From Streptomyces sp. NBC_01306 (GTDB lineage: Bacteria; Actinomycetota; Actinomycetes; Streptomycetales; Streptomycetaceae), in NCBI RefSeq assembly GCF_026340465.1, contig NZ_JAPEPC010000001.1, positions 682,001 to 746,000 of the forward strand: a stretch of 64,000 nucleotides of DNA, read 5' to 3'. Each line of letters opens with the position of its first letter. Positions within the stretch are counted from its first letter, which is position 1. A program made the translations under genes and the position numbers. This document shows, one piece after another, positions 43,117 to 52,425 of this stretch. A model generated the notes under the pieces. The model saw nothing but the letters and a program-made list of their open reading frames with translations, made no database searches and was not told the origin of the DNA.

Positions 43117-45354
43117 ATGACGGGAGACGCCTTGTCCGCGAGAACGACCCCGATCCCTGCTTCCCTGCGACGGAGCCTGTACGCCCTGGCGGCGGCCACC
43201 GCACTCGCCCTCGGCGGGCTCGCCGGCCCGTCCGCCGCGGCGACGGGCACCCCGCTTCCCGCGCAGGGCGCGGGAAGCGCCAGTGCTTCGGGGAGCTCGT
43301 ACCCGAATCTTGCCCCCACCCCGCCCATGGGCTGGAACAACTGGTCCTACTACGGCTGTGACATCGACGAGGCCACTGTCCTGTCCAACGCCCGGGCCCT
43401 GGTCTCCTCCGGTCTCGCCGCGAAGGGCTACAACACGGTCACCACCGACGACTGCTGGATGTCGCACAGCAGAAATGCCGACGGCGACCTGGTCCCCGAC
43501 CCCGACCGCTTCCCGCACGGAATGGCCTACATCGGTCAGCAACTGCACGCGATGGGGCTGAAGTTCGGCATCTACGAGGACGCAGGCACCTCCACCTGCG
43601 GTGGATATCCCGGCTCGTACGGCCACATCCAGCAGGACGCCGACCTCTTCGCCAAGTGGCGCGTCGACTATCTGAAGCTCGACGGCTGCAACGTGCCCGA
43701 GAGTGACACCCGGACGCCCGACGAGGTCTACCACTCGCTCTACAGTGATATGAGCAATGCTCTCCTGCGGACCGGCAGGCCCATCACCTTCTCCGTCTCC
43801 GCCCCCGCGTACTTCGAGGGCGAGAAGGACTGGCACGACGTCATCGGCTGGTCGGCCCAGGTGGGCAATCTGTGGCGGGAGGGCGCCGACGTCGCGATGG
43901 AATCGGCATCGGCGAGTTCCAAGTGGTCTTCGATCAAGTACAACTACGGCTACAACGTGCCGCTCGCCGATCTGCAGAGCCCCGGCCGCTGGAACGACCC
44001 GGACTTCCTGCTCGCCGGCCAGTCCCGGCTGACCGGTGACGAGATCCGGAGCCAGATGTCACTGTGGTCGGTGATGGCCGCGCCGCTGATCTCCAGCACC
44101 GACCTGGCCAAGGCGTCCCCTGACGCCCTGTCCGTGCTCGGTAACCGTGACGTCATCGCGGTCGACCAGGATCCGACGGGGTTGCAGGGCCGCATTGTCC
44201 AGCAGGGCGACGGCTACGACGTGCTGTCGAAGAAGCTCCGCGGCGGGGACAGGGCCGTGGCACTCTTCAACTCCTCGGACCAGGCACAGACCATCACGAC
44301 CACGGCGGCCAAGGCCGGGCTCCCGAAGGGCTCCTCCTATCTGCTGAAGGACCTCTGGTCGAAGCGGACCACACAGTCCACGGGCACCATCGCGGCGAAT
44401 GTCCCCGCTCATGGCACCGTCCTGTACCGGATACACGCCGGGCAGGCACACAAGGTGCCGCCGGCCAGCGCGATCACCTGGAAGCGGACGGGGGGCGAGG
44501 GGACGTCCTCGACCTGGCAGGTCAGTCTGGCCGACCACGGCCCCGGCGGGCTGTCCGCGGCAGCGCTCGAAGTCGACGTGCCGCAGGGGTGGTCGGTCAG
44601 CCCGTCGAAGGCACGGCTCGGCCGCATCGCCCCCGGTGGCTCGGCCGGAGCGAAGTTCACGGTGAAGGGCCCGGAGGCGAAGCCGGGAACGACGACTGTC
44701 ACGCTGAGCGCAACCGCCCGGTACCGCGCAGGATCCGCCGGCGAGTCCCGTACGACAGGACAGGGTTCCGTCGTGTCGGTCGTGCCCTATCCCGCTCTGG
44801 CGGACGCCTTCAACAATGTCGGTGTCACCAGTGAGGACGCCCCGCCGGCGGACGGCAACTACACGCTGGGCAATTTCGACGGCGGTGGTGACAGTTACTC
44901 CGCCCAGGCACTGGCCACCGCGGGTGTGACACCGGGAAGCACCGTCACCAAGGACGGCGTCAGCTGGGCGTTCCCGAAGACAGCACCCGGCGCACCGGAC
45001 AACGTGACCACAGCGGGTCAGGTGATCAACATGGCAGGCAGCGGGACGAAGCTGTGGTTCCTGGGCGCTGAGGCAGGTGCCGCAGCGGGCAAGGTGACCG
45101 TCACGTACACCGACGGCACCACCAGCAGCGGCGATCTCGGGCTGCCCAACTGGTGCTGCACGGCGGGCACCGAGTACGGCGCCACGACGGTCGTCACGAC
45201 CGATCACCGCAACACACCGCAGGGACCCGCCAACTTCGGGGGCGGTTACAAGCTGTTCGGTAACTCCGTACCGCTCGACGCAGGCAAGACAGTCCGCGCG
45301 GTGACGCTCCCGGACGAGGACGCCCTGCACATCTTCGCGATCACGGCACAGTAG
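43117..45354 (+). CDS. Secreted GH27 alpha-galactosidase with C-terminal NEW3 and beta-sandwich domains
   Basis: About 745 residues. Signal peptide ~residues 16-45 (LRRSLYALAAATALALGGLA, cleavage near AAA). The GH27 barrel (~65-345) opens PTPPMGWNNWSYYGCDID. The nucleophile is Asp189 (YLKLDGCN) and the acid/base Asp294 (RWNDPDF). A C-terminal beta domain follows, then an NEW3-type domain (~450-545, LEVDVPQGWSVSPSKARLG) and a final jelly-roll-like domain (NYTLGNFDGGGDSYSAQAL) shared by many actinobacterial secreted hydrolases. It releases terminal alpha-galactose from oligosaccharides outside the cell. The start could lie upstream, but ATG 43117 with GAGG is adequate. An 11-bp inverted repeat lies just upstream. 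Confidence 0.92.
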   Translation: MTGDALSARTTPIPASLRRSLYALAAATALALGGLAGPSAAATGTPLPAQGAGSASASGSSYPNLAPTPPMGWNNWSYYGCDIDEATVLSNARALVSSGLAAKGYNTVTTDDCWMSHSRNADGDLVPDPDRFPHGMAYIGQQLHAMGLKFGIYEDAGTSTCGGYPGSYGHIQQDADLFAKWRVDYLKLDGCNVPESDTRTPDEVYHSLYSDMSNALLRTGRPITFSVSAPAYFEGEKDWHDVIGWSAQVGNLWREGADVAMESASASSKWSSIKYNYGYNVPLADLQSPGRWNDPDFLLAGQSRLTGDEIRSQMSLWSVMAAPLISSTDLAKASPDALSVLGNRDVIAVDQDPTGLQGRIVQQGDGYDVLSKKLRGGDRAVALFNSSDQAQTITTTAAKAGLPKGSSYLLKDLWSKRTTQSTGTIAANVPAHGTVLYRIHAGQAHKVPPASAITWKRTGGEGTSSTWQVSLADHGPGGLSAAALEVDVPQGWSVSPSKARLGRIAPGGSAGAKFTVKGPEAKPGTTTVTLSATARYRAGSAGESRTTGQGSVVSVVPYPALADAFNNVGVTSEDAPPADGNYTLGNFDGGGDSYSAQALATAGVTPGSTVTKDGVSWAFPKTAPGAPDNVTTAGQVINMAGSGTKLWFLGAEAGAAAGKVTVTYTDGTTSSGDLGLPNWCCTAGTEYGATTVVTTDHRNTPQGPANFGGGYKLFGNSVPLDAGKTVRAVTLPDEDALHIFAITAQ

Positions 45355-45546
45355 AGGTCCGGACCTGCTCCGGTACTGGGACAGGTCATCAGTGAAAGGA
45401 CGAGGCCGGTAGCTCGGCGAGGCGCTCGGCCGGGGATTCCCGGTCGAGCGTTGGCGTGGGCGGCGGGACGTCCTGACCGGCCCCGGGTCTTCGGCGAGCG
45501 CAGGGCCCGGGGTCCTGACGGCGGAGGGGCCGGGAGCCGGACCCGA

Positions 45547-46311
45547 TCAGCGGTTCGGCCGTCGGCGGACCAGCACCCCGGCGATCACCAGCAGCAGCGC
45601 TCCACCTGCCACGTACCAGACGGCCGACGGGCCGGTCACCGCGAATCCGGGACGGGACCTGGGTGCGGGCCCGGCCGGCGAGCGGTCTGCGAACGCGACG
45701 GTTTCCGGCGCATCCCCGCCGGCCGTGGTGGGGCCGTTCGCCGGGGTTGCGTTCCACGGCCGGTACGAGCACCGCTCGCCCGGGATCCGGACGTATTCGG
45801 GGGCGTCCCAGGTGTACGCGTTGTTGATGACGGCCGGGTCGTCGGCCCCGGGCGGTCGCCACGACGGCGTCGGCGGGGTGGCCGACGCCGTCGTGGCGAC
45901 CGCAGGGTCCGCGCCGACCGCTCCCGTACCGGTCAGCGGCAGCCCGTCGGGGTGTCCTTCGTTCAGCGAGATGTGCGACCTCGAACGGGGGATGAGGCTG
46001 TGCTGACCGGTCATCGGCCGGCCGCTGCCCTCGGGCCAGAACACCGTGCGGCCGTACGCCGGTTCCTCGTCGCCACCCCGTACCCGGATCCCTGCGGGGT
46101 ACCACGCGCCGTCAGTGCTGCCCGCCTCGATGAGCAGGGCCGTCGGGTGGTAGTCCACGGGTGCGGTGAGCACGCTGGGTGTGTGCAGTGCGACGTGGTA
46201 GCCGTGCCCGTCGGGGGCACTTCCGGCGGCCATCGCCCTGTCGTGCTCGGTGGGAGCGGCGGCCGGGCACATGGCACAGGCGGTCACGGAGAGAAGACTG
46301 GTGCGACTCAT
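45547..46311 (-). CDS. Exported protein with a sortase-like C-terminal sorting signal
   Basis: 254 residues, no recognised function. The N terminus (MSRTSLLSVTACAMCPAAA) is a short possible signal peptide with two cysteines. The body is polar and Pro/Gly-rich. The C terminus has FAVTG (223-227), a hydrophobic helix (WYVAGGALLLVIAGVLV) and RRRPNR, the layout of a cell-wall sorting signal. Streptomyces class E sortases use LAxTG, and Phe in place of Leu is a deviation. It converges on the alpha-galactosidase gene and follows the sugar-pathway operon direction. The ATG at 46311 is chosen over one 18 bp upstream. The coding call rests on the anchor signal. Confidence 0.55.
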   Translation of the reverse strand: MSRTSLLSVTACAMCPAAAPTEHDRAMAAGSAPDGHGYHVALHTPSVLTAPVDYHPTALLIEAGSTDGAWYPAGIRVRGGDEEPAYGRTVFWPEGSGRPMTGQHSLIPRSRSHISLNEGHPDGLPLTGTGAVGADPAVATTASATPPTPSWRPPGADDPAVINNAYTWDAPEYVRIPGERCSYRPWNATPANGPTTAGGDAPETVAFADRSPAGPAPRSRPGFAVTGPSAVWYVAGGALLLVIAGVLVRRRPNR

Positions 46312-46483
46312 GCCCGGCACGTTAAGCACACGATTTACGGCTCACCGGGGTGTCGGGCTCTGCCGGGTACGAATGCCCTCCGCACGGGTGCGCCTGGTCC
46401 GCCGGATGGCGGGTGAGGGGCACCGCTCGGCTGAAGGGCGCTGCTCGGTCGCGGGCGCTTCCTCGATCGAAGGGCCCGCTCGG

Positions 46484-47773
46484 TCAGTTGACCCCGCGGA
46501 TTCGCTTGACCGCCGGGATGCCGAGCAGCGCGAGCACGATCCCGGAGACGAAGAGCGCCGGATAGTTGTCGCCGCCGCCGGTGCCGAGCAAGGTGGGTGC
46601 GTAGACCGGGACCAGGGAGCTGGGCAGGGTGACCGCGATGTTGACGACGCCCATGTCCTTCGCGGCGTCCTGCTCACTGGGCAGGACCGAGCTGGGCAGG
46701 GTGTAGTGCCCGCTGTAGAAGAAGCCGGTGCCGAAGCCCAGGACGATCGCGCCGGTGAACAAGCCGGCCATCGAGCGCGTGGTGATGAGGATGAGGAATC
46801 CGGCGATGGCCAGGATCCCGGCGAAGACCATGTAGAACTTCCGCCGGTGGAAGCGGTCGGCCAGCCAGCCGGAGACGAGGGCCGTGAGCGCGCTCGTTCC
46901 GTTGATGACGAGGGTGAGGACGAACGTCAGACCGGGGAGCCTGGATTCGCTGATGTGGAGGTAGTCGGAGAGGTAGTAGACCTCGTAGGTCACGAACGTC
47001 ATGATCGCCGTGGAGATCAGCAGGATGCTGAGGATCGCCCAGCCGAAGTCGGGGCTCTTGCGCGGATTGAACCAGAAAGTGCGCAGGAACTGCACCGCGT
47101 TCCAGGGCTCTTGGTGTGCCCGGTCGAGCCTGCGGTCCTTGAGCTTGGCACACAGCAGGAGCACCGTCGCGGCGGCGATGGCCATCGGTGCCAGGATCAT
47201 CGCCCGGGGTGCGGTGGTGGCCAGGCGCTGTGCGATCCAGGTACCGAGGATCAGGCCGACGGGATAGCAGATGCCCATCAGGCCCCCGACGATTCCGCGT
47301 TGGCGGGCCGGTATCTGGTCGGGGAGTACGGCGACGAGCGGGGCCAGCAGCGCGTTGAAGAAGATCTGGGCCACGCACCAGCCGATGAGGACCGTACCGG
47401 TGTTGGTGGCGTAGGCGACGAGCGCCAGGCCGGCCGCTCCACCGATGAGGCCCACGATCATCCATGGCCTGCGCATGCCGAACCGGGAGGTCGTGCGGTC
47501 GCTGAGCTTCCCGAAGAGGGGATTGGCGATGACTGCGCACAGCGCGCCGACGCTGAGGACCAGGGAGAGCGAGCCGACCTTGCCGGCGGGGTCGATCTGC
47601 TGGATCTTCAGTGCCAGGGAAACGACGGACGGGGTGATGATCGCGACGTAGCTGCCGAAGAGAGCCAGGATGTAGAGAGCGATGAAGGATCCGCTCGCAC
47701 GCGCCGGGGCAGCGGGGGCGGACGGTGGGAGCTCACCTGACTTCTCCGGTGAGCTGACGACTCTGTCACTCAT
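46484..47773 (-). CDS. MFS transporter of the 3-keto-sugar-like operon
   Basis: 429-residue transporter with 12 hydrophobic segments. The loop 2-3 motif appears as NPLFGKLSDRTTSRFGMRRPWM, and the repeated motif in the second half as SGWLADRFHRRKFYM. The GKLSDRT...R-F/L-GRRRP pattern resembles sugar-transporting GPH/MFS members. It is last of five co-oriented genes (two dehydrogenases, two isomerases), so it probably brings in the sugar or glycoside that the operon degrades. 152 bp separate it from the preceding isomerase gene; nothing else is seen in that gap. Confidence 0.88.
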   Translation of the reverse strand: MSDRVVSSPEKSGELPPSAPAAPARASGSFIALYILALFGSYVAIITPSVVSLALKIQQIDPAGKVGSLSLVLSVGALCAVIANPLFGKLSDRTTSRFGMRRPWMIVGLIGGAAGLALVAYATNTGTVLIGWCVAQIFFNALLAPLVAVLPDQIPARQRGIVGGLMGICYPVGLILGTWIAQRLATTAPRAMILAPMAIAAATVLLLCAKLKDRRLDRAHQEPWNAVQFLRTFWFNPRKSPDFGWAILSILLISTAIMTFVTYEVYYLSDYLHISESRLPGLTFVLTLVINGTSALTALVSGWLADRFHRRKFYMVFAGILAIAGFLILITTRSMAGLFTGAIVLGFGTGFFYSGHYTLPSSVLPSEQDAAKDMGVVNIAVTLPSSLVPVYAPTLLGTGGGDNYPALFVSGIVLALLGIPAVKRIRGVN

Positions 47774-47925
47774 GGGTACGCCTTTCGACGGGCCAAAGCG
47801 ACCCTTGTACGGGTGGAGCCGGGCGGACGCGCCGAGCGGCGAGGGCCGCCGCTCAGCGCGCGGGATGTGCTGTTACGGCAGGACACAGCGGGAGAGGCTG
47901 TGACGGGAAGCCGGCGGCGTGGCCG

Positions 47926-48864
47926 TCACGGGAAGACGGTCGAGAGGGACTGCTCGATGAATTCGCGGGCCGCCGTGATCTCCGTGACCGGGTCGGCGAC
48001 CGCGTCCAGTTCCAGCAGGGCGAGGTCGGTGAAGCCGATCTCGCGCATGAGGCGGCCCCAGGCGAACCAGTCGACGGAGCCGGCGCCGACCCTGCGGAAG
48101 TACTCGCGGTGGCTGTCGTGGATCGAGTCGTCGATGGGAACCCGCAGCGGCGCGGGGCCGGTCGCGTCCTTCCAGTGCGAGATGACGACACGCTCGCGGT
48201 GGCGGGAGACGATCTGCGTGGGCTCGCCGCCGGCGAGCGCCAGATGCCCCGTGTCCGGGCACAGGCTGACGAACAGCGGGTCGGTGAGAGCCATCAGCAG
48301 GTCGACGTCACGGGCCGTGCAGAAGGTGGAGTGCGCCTCGGTGTGCAGCGCGGTGGTCACGCCCTCCTGGAGGCTGGCGTGGCCGACCACATGGGCGATG
48401 TCGGCGACGTTCTTGAGGAAGTCGAAATCGTTGAACTGCGGGGGCTCGGCGTTCCATGTCGTACGCATCGGGGGCGCGGCGACCAGCACGTCGCCGCCCG
48501 CCTCCTTGATGAAACGGGCGTAGGCGGCCGCGCTGTCGGCTATCTCGCCGCGGTCGGCGTCCGGCTCCCAGCTTCCTTCGAGGTAGAAGGCGCTCTTCAA
48601 CTCCATCCCGCGGCCGTCGAGTTCCTTCTTGAACTCGGTGGCCGAGCCGAAGGCGCGGCGGATGCTGCCGATGTCGGCCGGGCCGAAGGTGACTTCGAGG
48701 CTGCTGACACCGGCGGCTGCTGCCGAGTCGAGGATCTTGCGCCAGATCGCGTCGGGGTCGCGGTCCGACAGCTCCTGGATAGCGCTCTCATCGGGCAGGT
48801 TCCAGAACGACGGGTTGTAGAAGGTGATCAGGTCGACGCCGAACTTGGGTGTGTTGCTGCTCAT
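47926..48864 (-). CDS. Sugar phosphate isomerase/epimerase-family TIM-barrel protein
   Basis: 312-residue AP-endonuclease-2-type TIM barrel (PF01261). Metal ligands are in TTALHTEAHSTFC (Glu/His), LCPDTGHLALAGG (Asp/His), VVISHWKD (His) and LALLELD (Glu). The ATG at 48864 has GAGGAG upstream. Together with the second such protein at 50.2 kb and two Gfo/Idh/MocA enzymes it recalls levoglucosan (LgdB-type) or 3-keto-glycoside lyase/hydratase pairs, where these barrels cleave and hydrate a 3-keto sugar rather than isomerise a phosphate. The substrate is not known. Confidence 0.83.
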   Translation of the reverse strand: MSSNTPKFGVDLITFYNPSFWNLPDESAIQELSDRDPDAIWRKILDSAAAAGVSSLEVTFGPADIGSIRRAFGSATEFKKELDGRGMELKSAFYLEGSWEPDADRGEIADSAAAYARFIKEAGGDVLVAAPPMRTTWNAEPPQFNDFDFLKNVADIAHVVGHASLQEGVTTALHTEAHSTFCTARDVDLLMALTDPLFVSLCPDTGHLALAGGEPTQIVSRHRERVVISHWKDATGPAPLRVPIDDSIHDSHREYFRRVGAGSVDWFAWGRLMREIGFTDLALLELDAVADPVTEITAAREFIEQSLSTVFP

Positions 48865-48892
48865 GCGGTTGCCGCTCCTCGGTTCTGTGCTG

Positions 48893-49005
48893 CGTGTTGG
48901 ATGCGCTGTGCGGTGGTGGATGCCGCTGCGTGTTGCATACGCTGTGTGCTGGATGCGCCGCGTACTGGATGCGTGGCGTGCTGGATGCGTGGCGTGCTGG
49001 ATGCG
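48893..49005. repeat. Degenerate tandem repeat between operon genes
   Basis: Variants of a 16-bp unit like CGTGCTGGATGCGTGG recur across 48893-49005, with the last three copies near-perfect (48962-49005). They fill the 145-bp gap between the isomerase and the preceding dehydrogenase gene. The type is slippage-generated, not CRISPR. Confidence 0.75.
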
Positions 49006-49009
49006 CCGC

Positions 49010-50128
49010 CTATGCCGATTGCCGGGGCATCGCCGCGGGGCGTTCGGCGGTCGAGGTGAGTTCCACGACCTGCCGCGTGCGGCTGGAGGTCTCGACCGCT
49101 TCGAGCGCTTCCAGTACGTGGAAGGCGAGTTCGGCCGATGCGCGGTGCGGTGCGCCGTCGACGGCACCGGCCAGGTCGTCGACACCCGCGCCGCGCAGCA
49201 TCTGGACTTCCATGTCGAGCGGGCCGGACGGCGGGAAGACGGGCGGCAGCGTCCGCCACTGCTCCTCGTGGTTGCCCCGGAGGCGGACGTCGCCGTCGAA
49301 GCCGTTCGGGTCGGGGACCGTCAGGGTGCCCTCGGTGCCGTAGATCTCGATGAACGGCAGGTGGTGGTTCCACACGTCGAAGCTCATCTGGAGCGAGCCG
49401 ATGACACCGGAGGCGAAGCCGAGGACGGCTGCCGCGTGCGTGGGTGTGGTGACCTCGATGCTCTCGACCACGCGGTCCGGGCTCGTCACCTTCCGTACGG
49501 GCGCGCCGATCCGGCTCAGGCCGGAGACGGTCGCGATCGGGCCGAGCAGGTTGACCAGGCTCGTCAGGTAGTACGGGCCCAGGTCGAGGCCGGGTCCGCC
49601 GCCGGGCGCGAAGAGGAAGCCGGGGTTCGGGTGCCAGGTCTCGGCCTTGCTGTGGGTGACGAAGGCGGTCGCGCCCACCGGTTGGCCGATCAGGCCGTCG
49701 TCGAGCGCCTTGCGGGCCGTCTGGGCCGCGCTGCCGAGGAACGTGTCGGGAGCCGAGCCGAACAGGACGCCGTTCCCGCCGGCCATCGCGGTCAGCGGCG
49801 CCGCCTCGGCGACGGTCGCTGCCACGGGCTTCTCGACGTAGACGTGCTTGCCTGCCGCGATGGCCTGGGCGGAGACCGCTGCGTGCGCGAGCGGTGGGGT
49901 GATGTTGACGACGATGTCCACGTCGGGGTCGGCGAGCAACGCGTCGACGGAGTCGTACGCCCTGATCCCGTGCTCGGCCGCGGCCTTGAGCGCGCGGGCG
50001 TGGTCCAGGTCGGCGCAGCCGGTCAGGCGCAGGCGCGGGTAGCGGGCCATGCCCTGGACGTACCTGTCGAAGATGTTTCCGGTGCCGACGATGCCGACCC
50101 GGGCCGGGTGTGCGGGTGAGAAGGTCAT
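49010..50128 (-). CDS. Gfo/Idh/MocA-family oxidoreductase
   Basis: 372-residue NAD(P)-dependent dehydrogenase. The Rossmann motif is VGIVGTGNIFDRYVQG, the nicotinamide-proximal lysine is in HVYVEKPVAATV, and the substrate-domain motif is GGGPGLDLGPYYLTSLVNLLGP (Tyr replaces the more usual His). The ATG at 50128 is preceded by GAGCG-rich sequence. It is third gene of the operon. In levoglucosan-type pathways one such enzyme oxidises the sugar C3 and another reduces the free 3-keto sugar to glucose. This one or its paralogue could do either. Confidence 0.88.
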   Translation of the reverse strand: MTFSPAHPARVGIVGTGNIFDRYVQGMARYPRLRLTGCADLDHARALKAAAEHGIRAYDSVDALLADPDVDIVVNITPPLAHAAVSAQAIAAGKHVYVEKPVAATVAEAAPLTAMAGGNGVLFGSAPDTFLGSAAQTARKALDDGLIGQPVGATAFVTHSKAETWHPNPGFLFAPGGGPGLDLGPYYLTSLVNLLGPIATVSGLSRIGAPVRKVTSPDRVVESIEVTTPTHAAAVLGFASGVIGSLQMSFDVWNHHLPFIEIYGTEGTLTVPDPNGFDGDVRLRGNHEEQWRTLPPVFPPSGPLDMEVQMLRGAGVDDLAGAVDGAPHRASAELAFHVLEALEAVETSSRTRQVVELTSTAERPAAMPRQSA

Positions 50129-50211
50129 GGAGCGCTCCACATCACTGGTGCTGTTCAGAAAGGGTGTTGGTGTCTGGTGCCGGGTCTCGGTGTCAGCTGT
50201 CGGGACGCCCG

Positions 50212-51135
50212 TCAGCCGACGATCAGGGGGCGCAGGGTGCGGTAGGCGATGTCCAGGCCCTGCTTGGTACGGGTCTCCTCGCCGCCCCAGACGGGGTCCT
50301 CGTGCTCGACGGAGAGCGTGCCGGTGAAGCCGGCTTCGTAGAGCCGGTCGACCACACGCACCCAGTCGACCTGCCCGAGGCCCGGGACGCGGTAGCGCCA
50401 CCAGCCCATGTCCCAGGGGTTGCCGCTGCGGTCCACGGCCGGGCCGAAGTGCCCCCAGCGCTGCCGGTCGCCCGGCCGCAGCTCCACGTCCTTGGCCTGG
50501 GCGTGCGCGATGTGCTCGATGTAGGGCGCGATGGTCTCCACCGGGTCGATACCGATCCAGGTGAGGTGCGAGGGGTCCCAGTTGAGGTACAGGCCGAGCG
50601 AGAACATCCACTCCCACAGCTCGGGCGAGTAGGCGAGGTTGCCCGGGTAGCCGTCGGGGTGCCAGCCCTCCATCACGCAGTTCTCGATCAGGAGCTTCAC
50701 GCCGCGCTCCCCCGCGTAGTCGACCAGTGGCGGGAAGACCTTCTCGGCCTCGGCGAGGTTCTGCGCGACGGAGCGGTTCCAGTCGCGGCCGATGAACGTA
50801 CCGACGTAGGGCACCTCCAGGGCCGCGGCCGCGTCGATCGCGTGCCGCAGATGGGTGCGGATCTCCTCGCGCCGGCCTGTGTCGGGGTGCAGGTTGTTCT
50901 CGTAGTACGCCAACGCCGAGATGGCCAGGCCGTGTCGGTCCAGGACCGCACGGGTGGCGTCGGCCTCGCGGGGGCCGAAACCGGCCACCGGCAGATGCGC
51001 GGCCTCGAAGTCCCGCCCTCCGGTGCCGGGCCACACCGCGACCTCCAGCGCCTCGTACCCGCGCGCCGCGGCCCATCCGGCGATCTGCTCCAGTGAGAGC
51101 TGCGGCAGGCAGGCGGTCAGCATTCCGAGTTTCAT
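50212..51135 (-). CDS. Sugar phosphate isomerase/epimerase-family TIM-barrel protein
   Basis: 307 residues, PF01261 barrel. Metal ligands are in VKLLIENCVMEGWH (Glu), NWDPSHLTWIGID (Asp/His), IAHAQAKDVEL (His) and TLSVEHEDPVWGG (Glu). The sequence is only distantly similar to the 47.9-kb paralogue, so the two probably do successive steps. Its start overlaps the upstream dehydrogenase stop by 4 bp (ATGA), so the two are translationally coupled. Length and motifs fit 3-dehydro-sugar lyase, hydratase or epimerase enzymes. Confidence 0.86.
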   Translation of the reverse strand: MKLGMLTACLPQLSLEQIAGWAAARGYEALEVAVWPGTGGRDFEAAHLPVAGFGPREADATRAVLDRHGLAISALAYYENNLHPDTGRREEIRTHLRHAIDAAAALEVPYVGTFIGRDWNRSVAQNLAEAEKVFPPLVDYAGERGVKLLIENCVMEGWHPDGYPGNLAYSPELWEWMFSLGLYLNWDPSHLTWIGIDPVETIAPYIEHIAHAQAKDVELRPGDRQRWGHFGPAVDRSGNPWDMGWWRYRVPGLGQVDWVRVVDRLYEAGFTGTLSVEHEDPVWGGEETRTKQGLDIAYRTLRPLIVG

Positions 51136-52307
51136 ACGGCGTACTCCTTGGGGGTCGCGGAGGTGGCGGTGGCGGCGGTCACGGTCATCGCGTCGGTCGC
51201 CTTGCCGACGGGGGTCCAGGCCAGTGAGCGGGAGGATTCGAGGACCGCTTCGACGAGCCGCGCCGAGCGCACCCCGTCGGCGGCCACCGGCAGTCCGTCC
51301 GGCGCTCCCCCGTCGGCCGCCGCGTAGGCGTCGGCGACGAACGCGCGGAAGCAGTCCGCGTACCCCTGCGGATGTCCTGCGGGCAGCGTGGCCAGCCGCC
51401 GCTGCTCCGGGCTGCCCCGGCCGGGGTCGCGGGCGAGCACCCTGGCCCCCTCGGGAGTGCCGAGCCACACGGTCTCGGGCTGCTCCTGGTCGAAGACGGC
51501 GCTCGATCCAGCGCCGTCCAGTTCGAACCAGAGGCGGTTCTTCCGGCCGGCCGAGACCTGCGAGACGGTGAGCGTGCCCAGTACGCCTTCGGCGGTGCGC
51601 AACAGTACGGCCGCGGCGTCCTCGGTACGGACCGGTGTGCGGGGCGCACCGGGTGCGTCGCCTGCGGGGCGCTCGGGGACGGTGGTCGCAAGCCGCGCCG
51701 AGACCTCGCTGAAACGCACTCCGGCGACCCACTCGACCAGGTCGCACCAGTGCGAACCGATATCGGCGAACGCCCGGGACGGGCCGCCGCGTTCGGGGTC
51801 CACACGCCACCCGGTGGCGTCCGCGTCGAGCATCCAGTCCTGCAGATAGCTGCCGTGCAGGAGCTGCCAGGCCCCGAACTCGCCCGCCCGTACGCGCGCC
51901 CGGATCTCGCGGACCAGCGGGTGGTAGCGGTAGACGAACGGCACGGCCAGCAGACGCCCCGTCTCCTCGGCCACGGCGGCCAGCCGTTCGGCGTCCGCCA
52001 CCGAGGTGGCGAGCGGCTTCTCGCAGATGACGTGCTTCCCGGCGCGGAGCGCGGCCTCGGCCTGGGTGGCGTGCAGCCCGTTCGGGGTGCAGATGTGCAC
52101 CACGTCCACGCTCTCGTCGGCCAGCGCCGCCTCCAGCTGTGGATAGCTCCGCGGGATTCCCCACTCCGCGGCGACTCGCGCGCCGCGCTCGGGTGAGGAG
52201 GCGACCACCCCGCGCACTGTCGCGCCTGCTCCGCGCACCGCCTGGGCGTGCACCCCGGCGATCATGCCGGTGCCGACGATGGCTGCTCCCTTGTACCCGC
52301 GGGACAT
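51132..52307 (-). CDS. Gfo/Idh/MocA-family oxidoreductase (first gene of the sugar operon)
   Basis: 391 residues. Rossmann AAIVGTGMIAGVHAQAVRG, catalytic-site lysine in HVICEKPLATSVADAERL, substrate motif RAFADIGSHWCDLVEWVAGV (Asp/His pair), and VNGLH-type CTPNGLHATQ. SYLQDWMLDADATGWRVDPERGG is typical of sugar dehydrogenases acting on unphosphorylated pyranosides. It is first in the operon and divergent from the ROK regulator across 118 bp. The ATG at 52307 follows GGAG-like bases. Confidence 0.9.
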   Translation of the reverse strand: MSRGYKGAAIVGTGMIAGVHAQAVRGAGATVRGVVASSPERGARVAAEWGIPRSYPQLEAALADESVDVVHICTPNGLHATQAEAALRAGKHVICEKPLATSVADAERLAAVAEETGRLLAVPFVYRYHPLVREIRARVRAGEFGAWQLLHGSYLQDWMLDADATGWRVDPERGGPSRAFADIGSHWCDLVEWVAGVRFSEVSARLATTVPERPAGDAPGAPRTPVRTEDAAAVLLRTAEGVLGTLTVSQVSAGRKNRLWFELDGAGSSAVFDQEQPETVWLGTPEGARVLARDPGRGSPEQRRLATLPAGHPQGYADCFRAFVADAYAAADGGAPDGLPVAADGVRSARLVEAVLESSRSLAWTPVGKATDAMTVTAATATSATPKEYAV

Positions 52308-52336
52308 CTGGAGAACCTTCCTGTTGCTTTCGTTCA

Positions 52337-52425
52337 GTCGGACGGTGATCGATTCCGGTGTCCGACGGATTCCAGCCTTGTTCAGCCCGTTGACACACAC
52401 AAGACGCCGGTTTTAGTTTTCTGTA
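52337..52425. promoter_or_regulatory. Divergent ROK/operon control region; likely leaderless ROK promoter
   Basis: Toward the ROK gene: TTGACA (52390-52395), 18 bp, TAGTTT (52414-52419), and the GTG start six bases later at 52426. The predicted +1 coincides with the start codon, so the mRNA is probably leaderless. Toward the operon, an inverted repeat GTCGGAC (52337-52343) / GTCCGAC (52360-52366) with a 16-bp spacer is an operator candidate. Confidence 0.65.

Noticed and set aside
45451..46416. A + strand 321-codon frame opposite the sorting-signal protein
   Set aside because: Its translation is Arg/Gly/Pro-rich without motifs. The minus-strand frame has a signal-like N terminus and a C-terminal anchor, so that one was kept.
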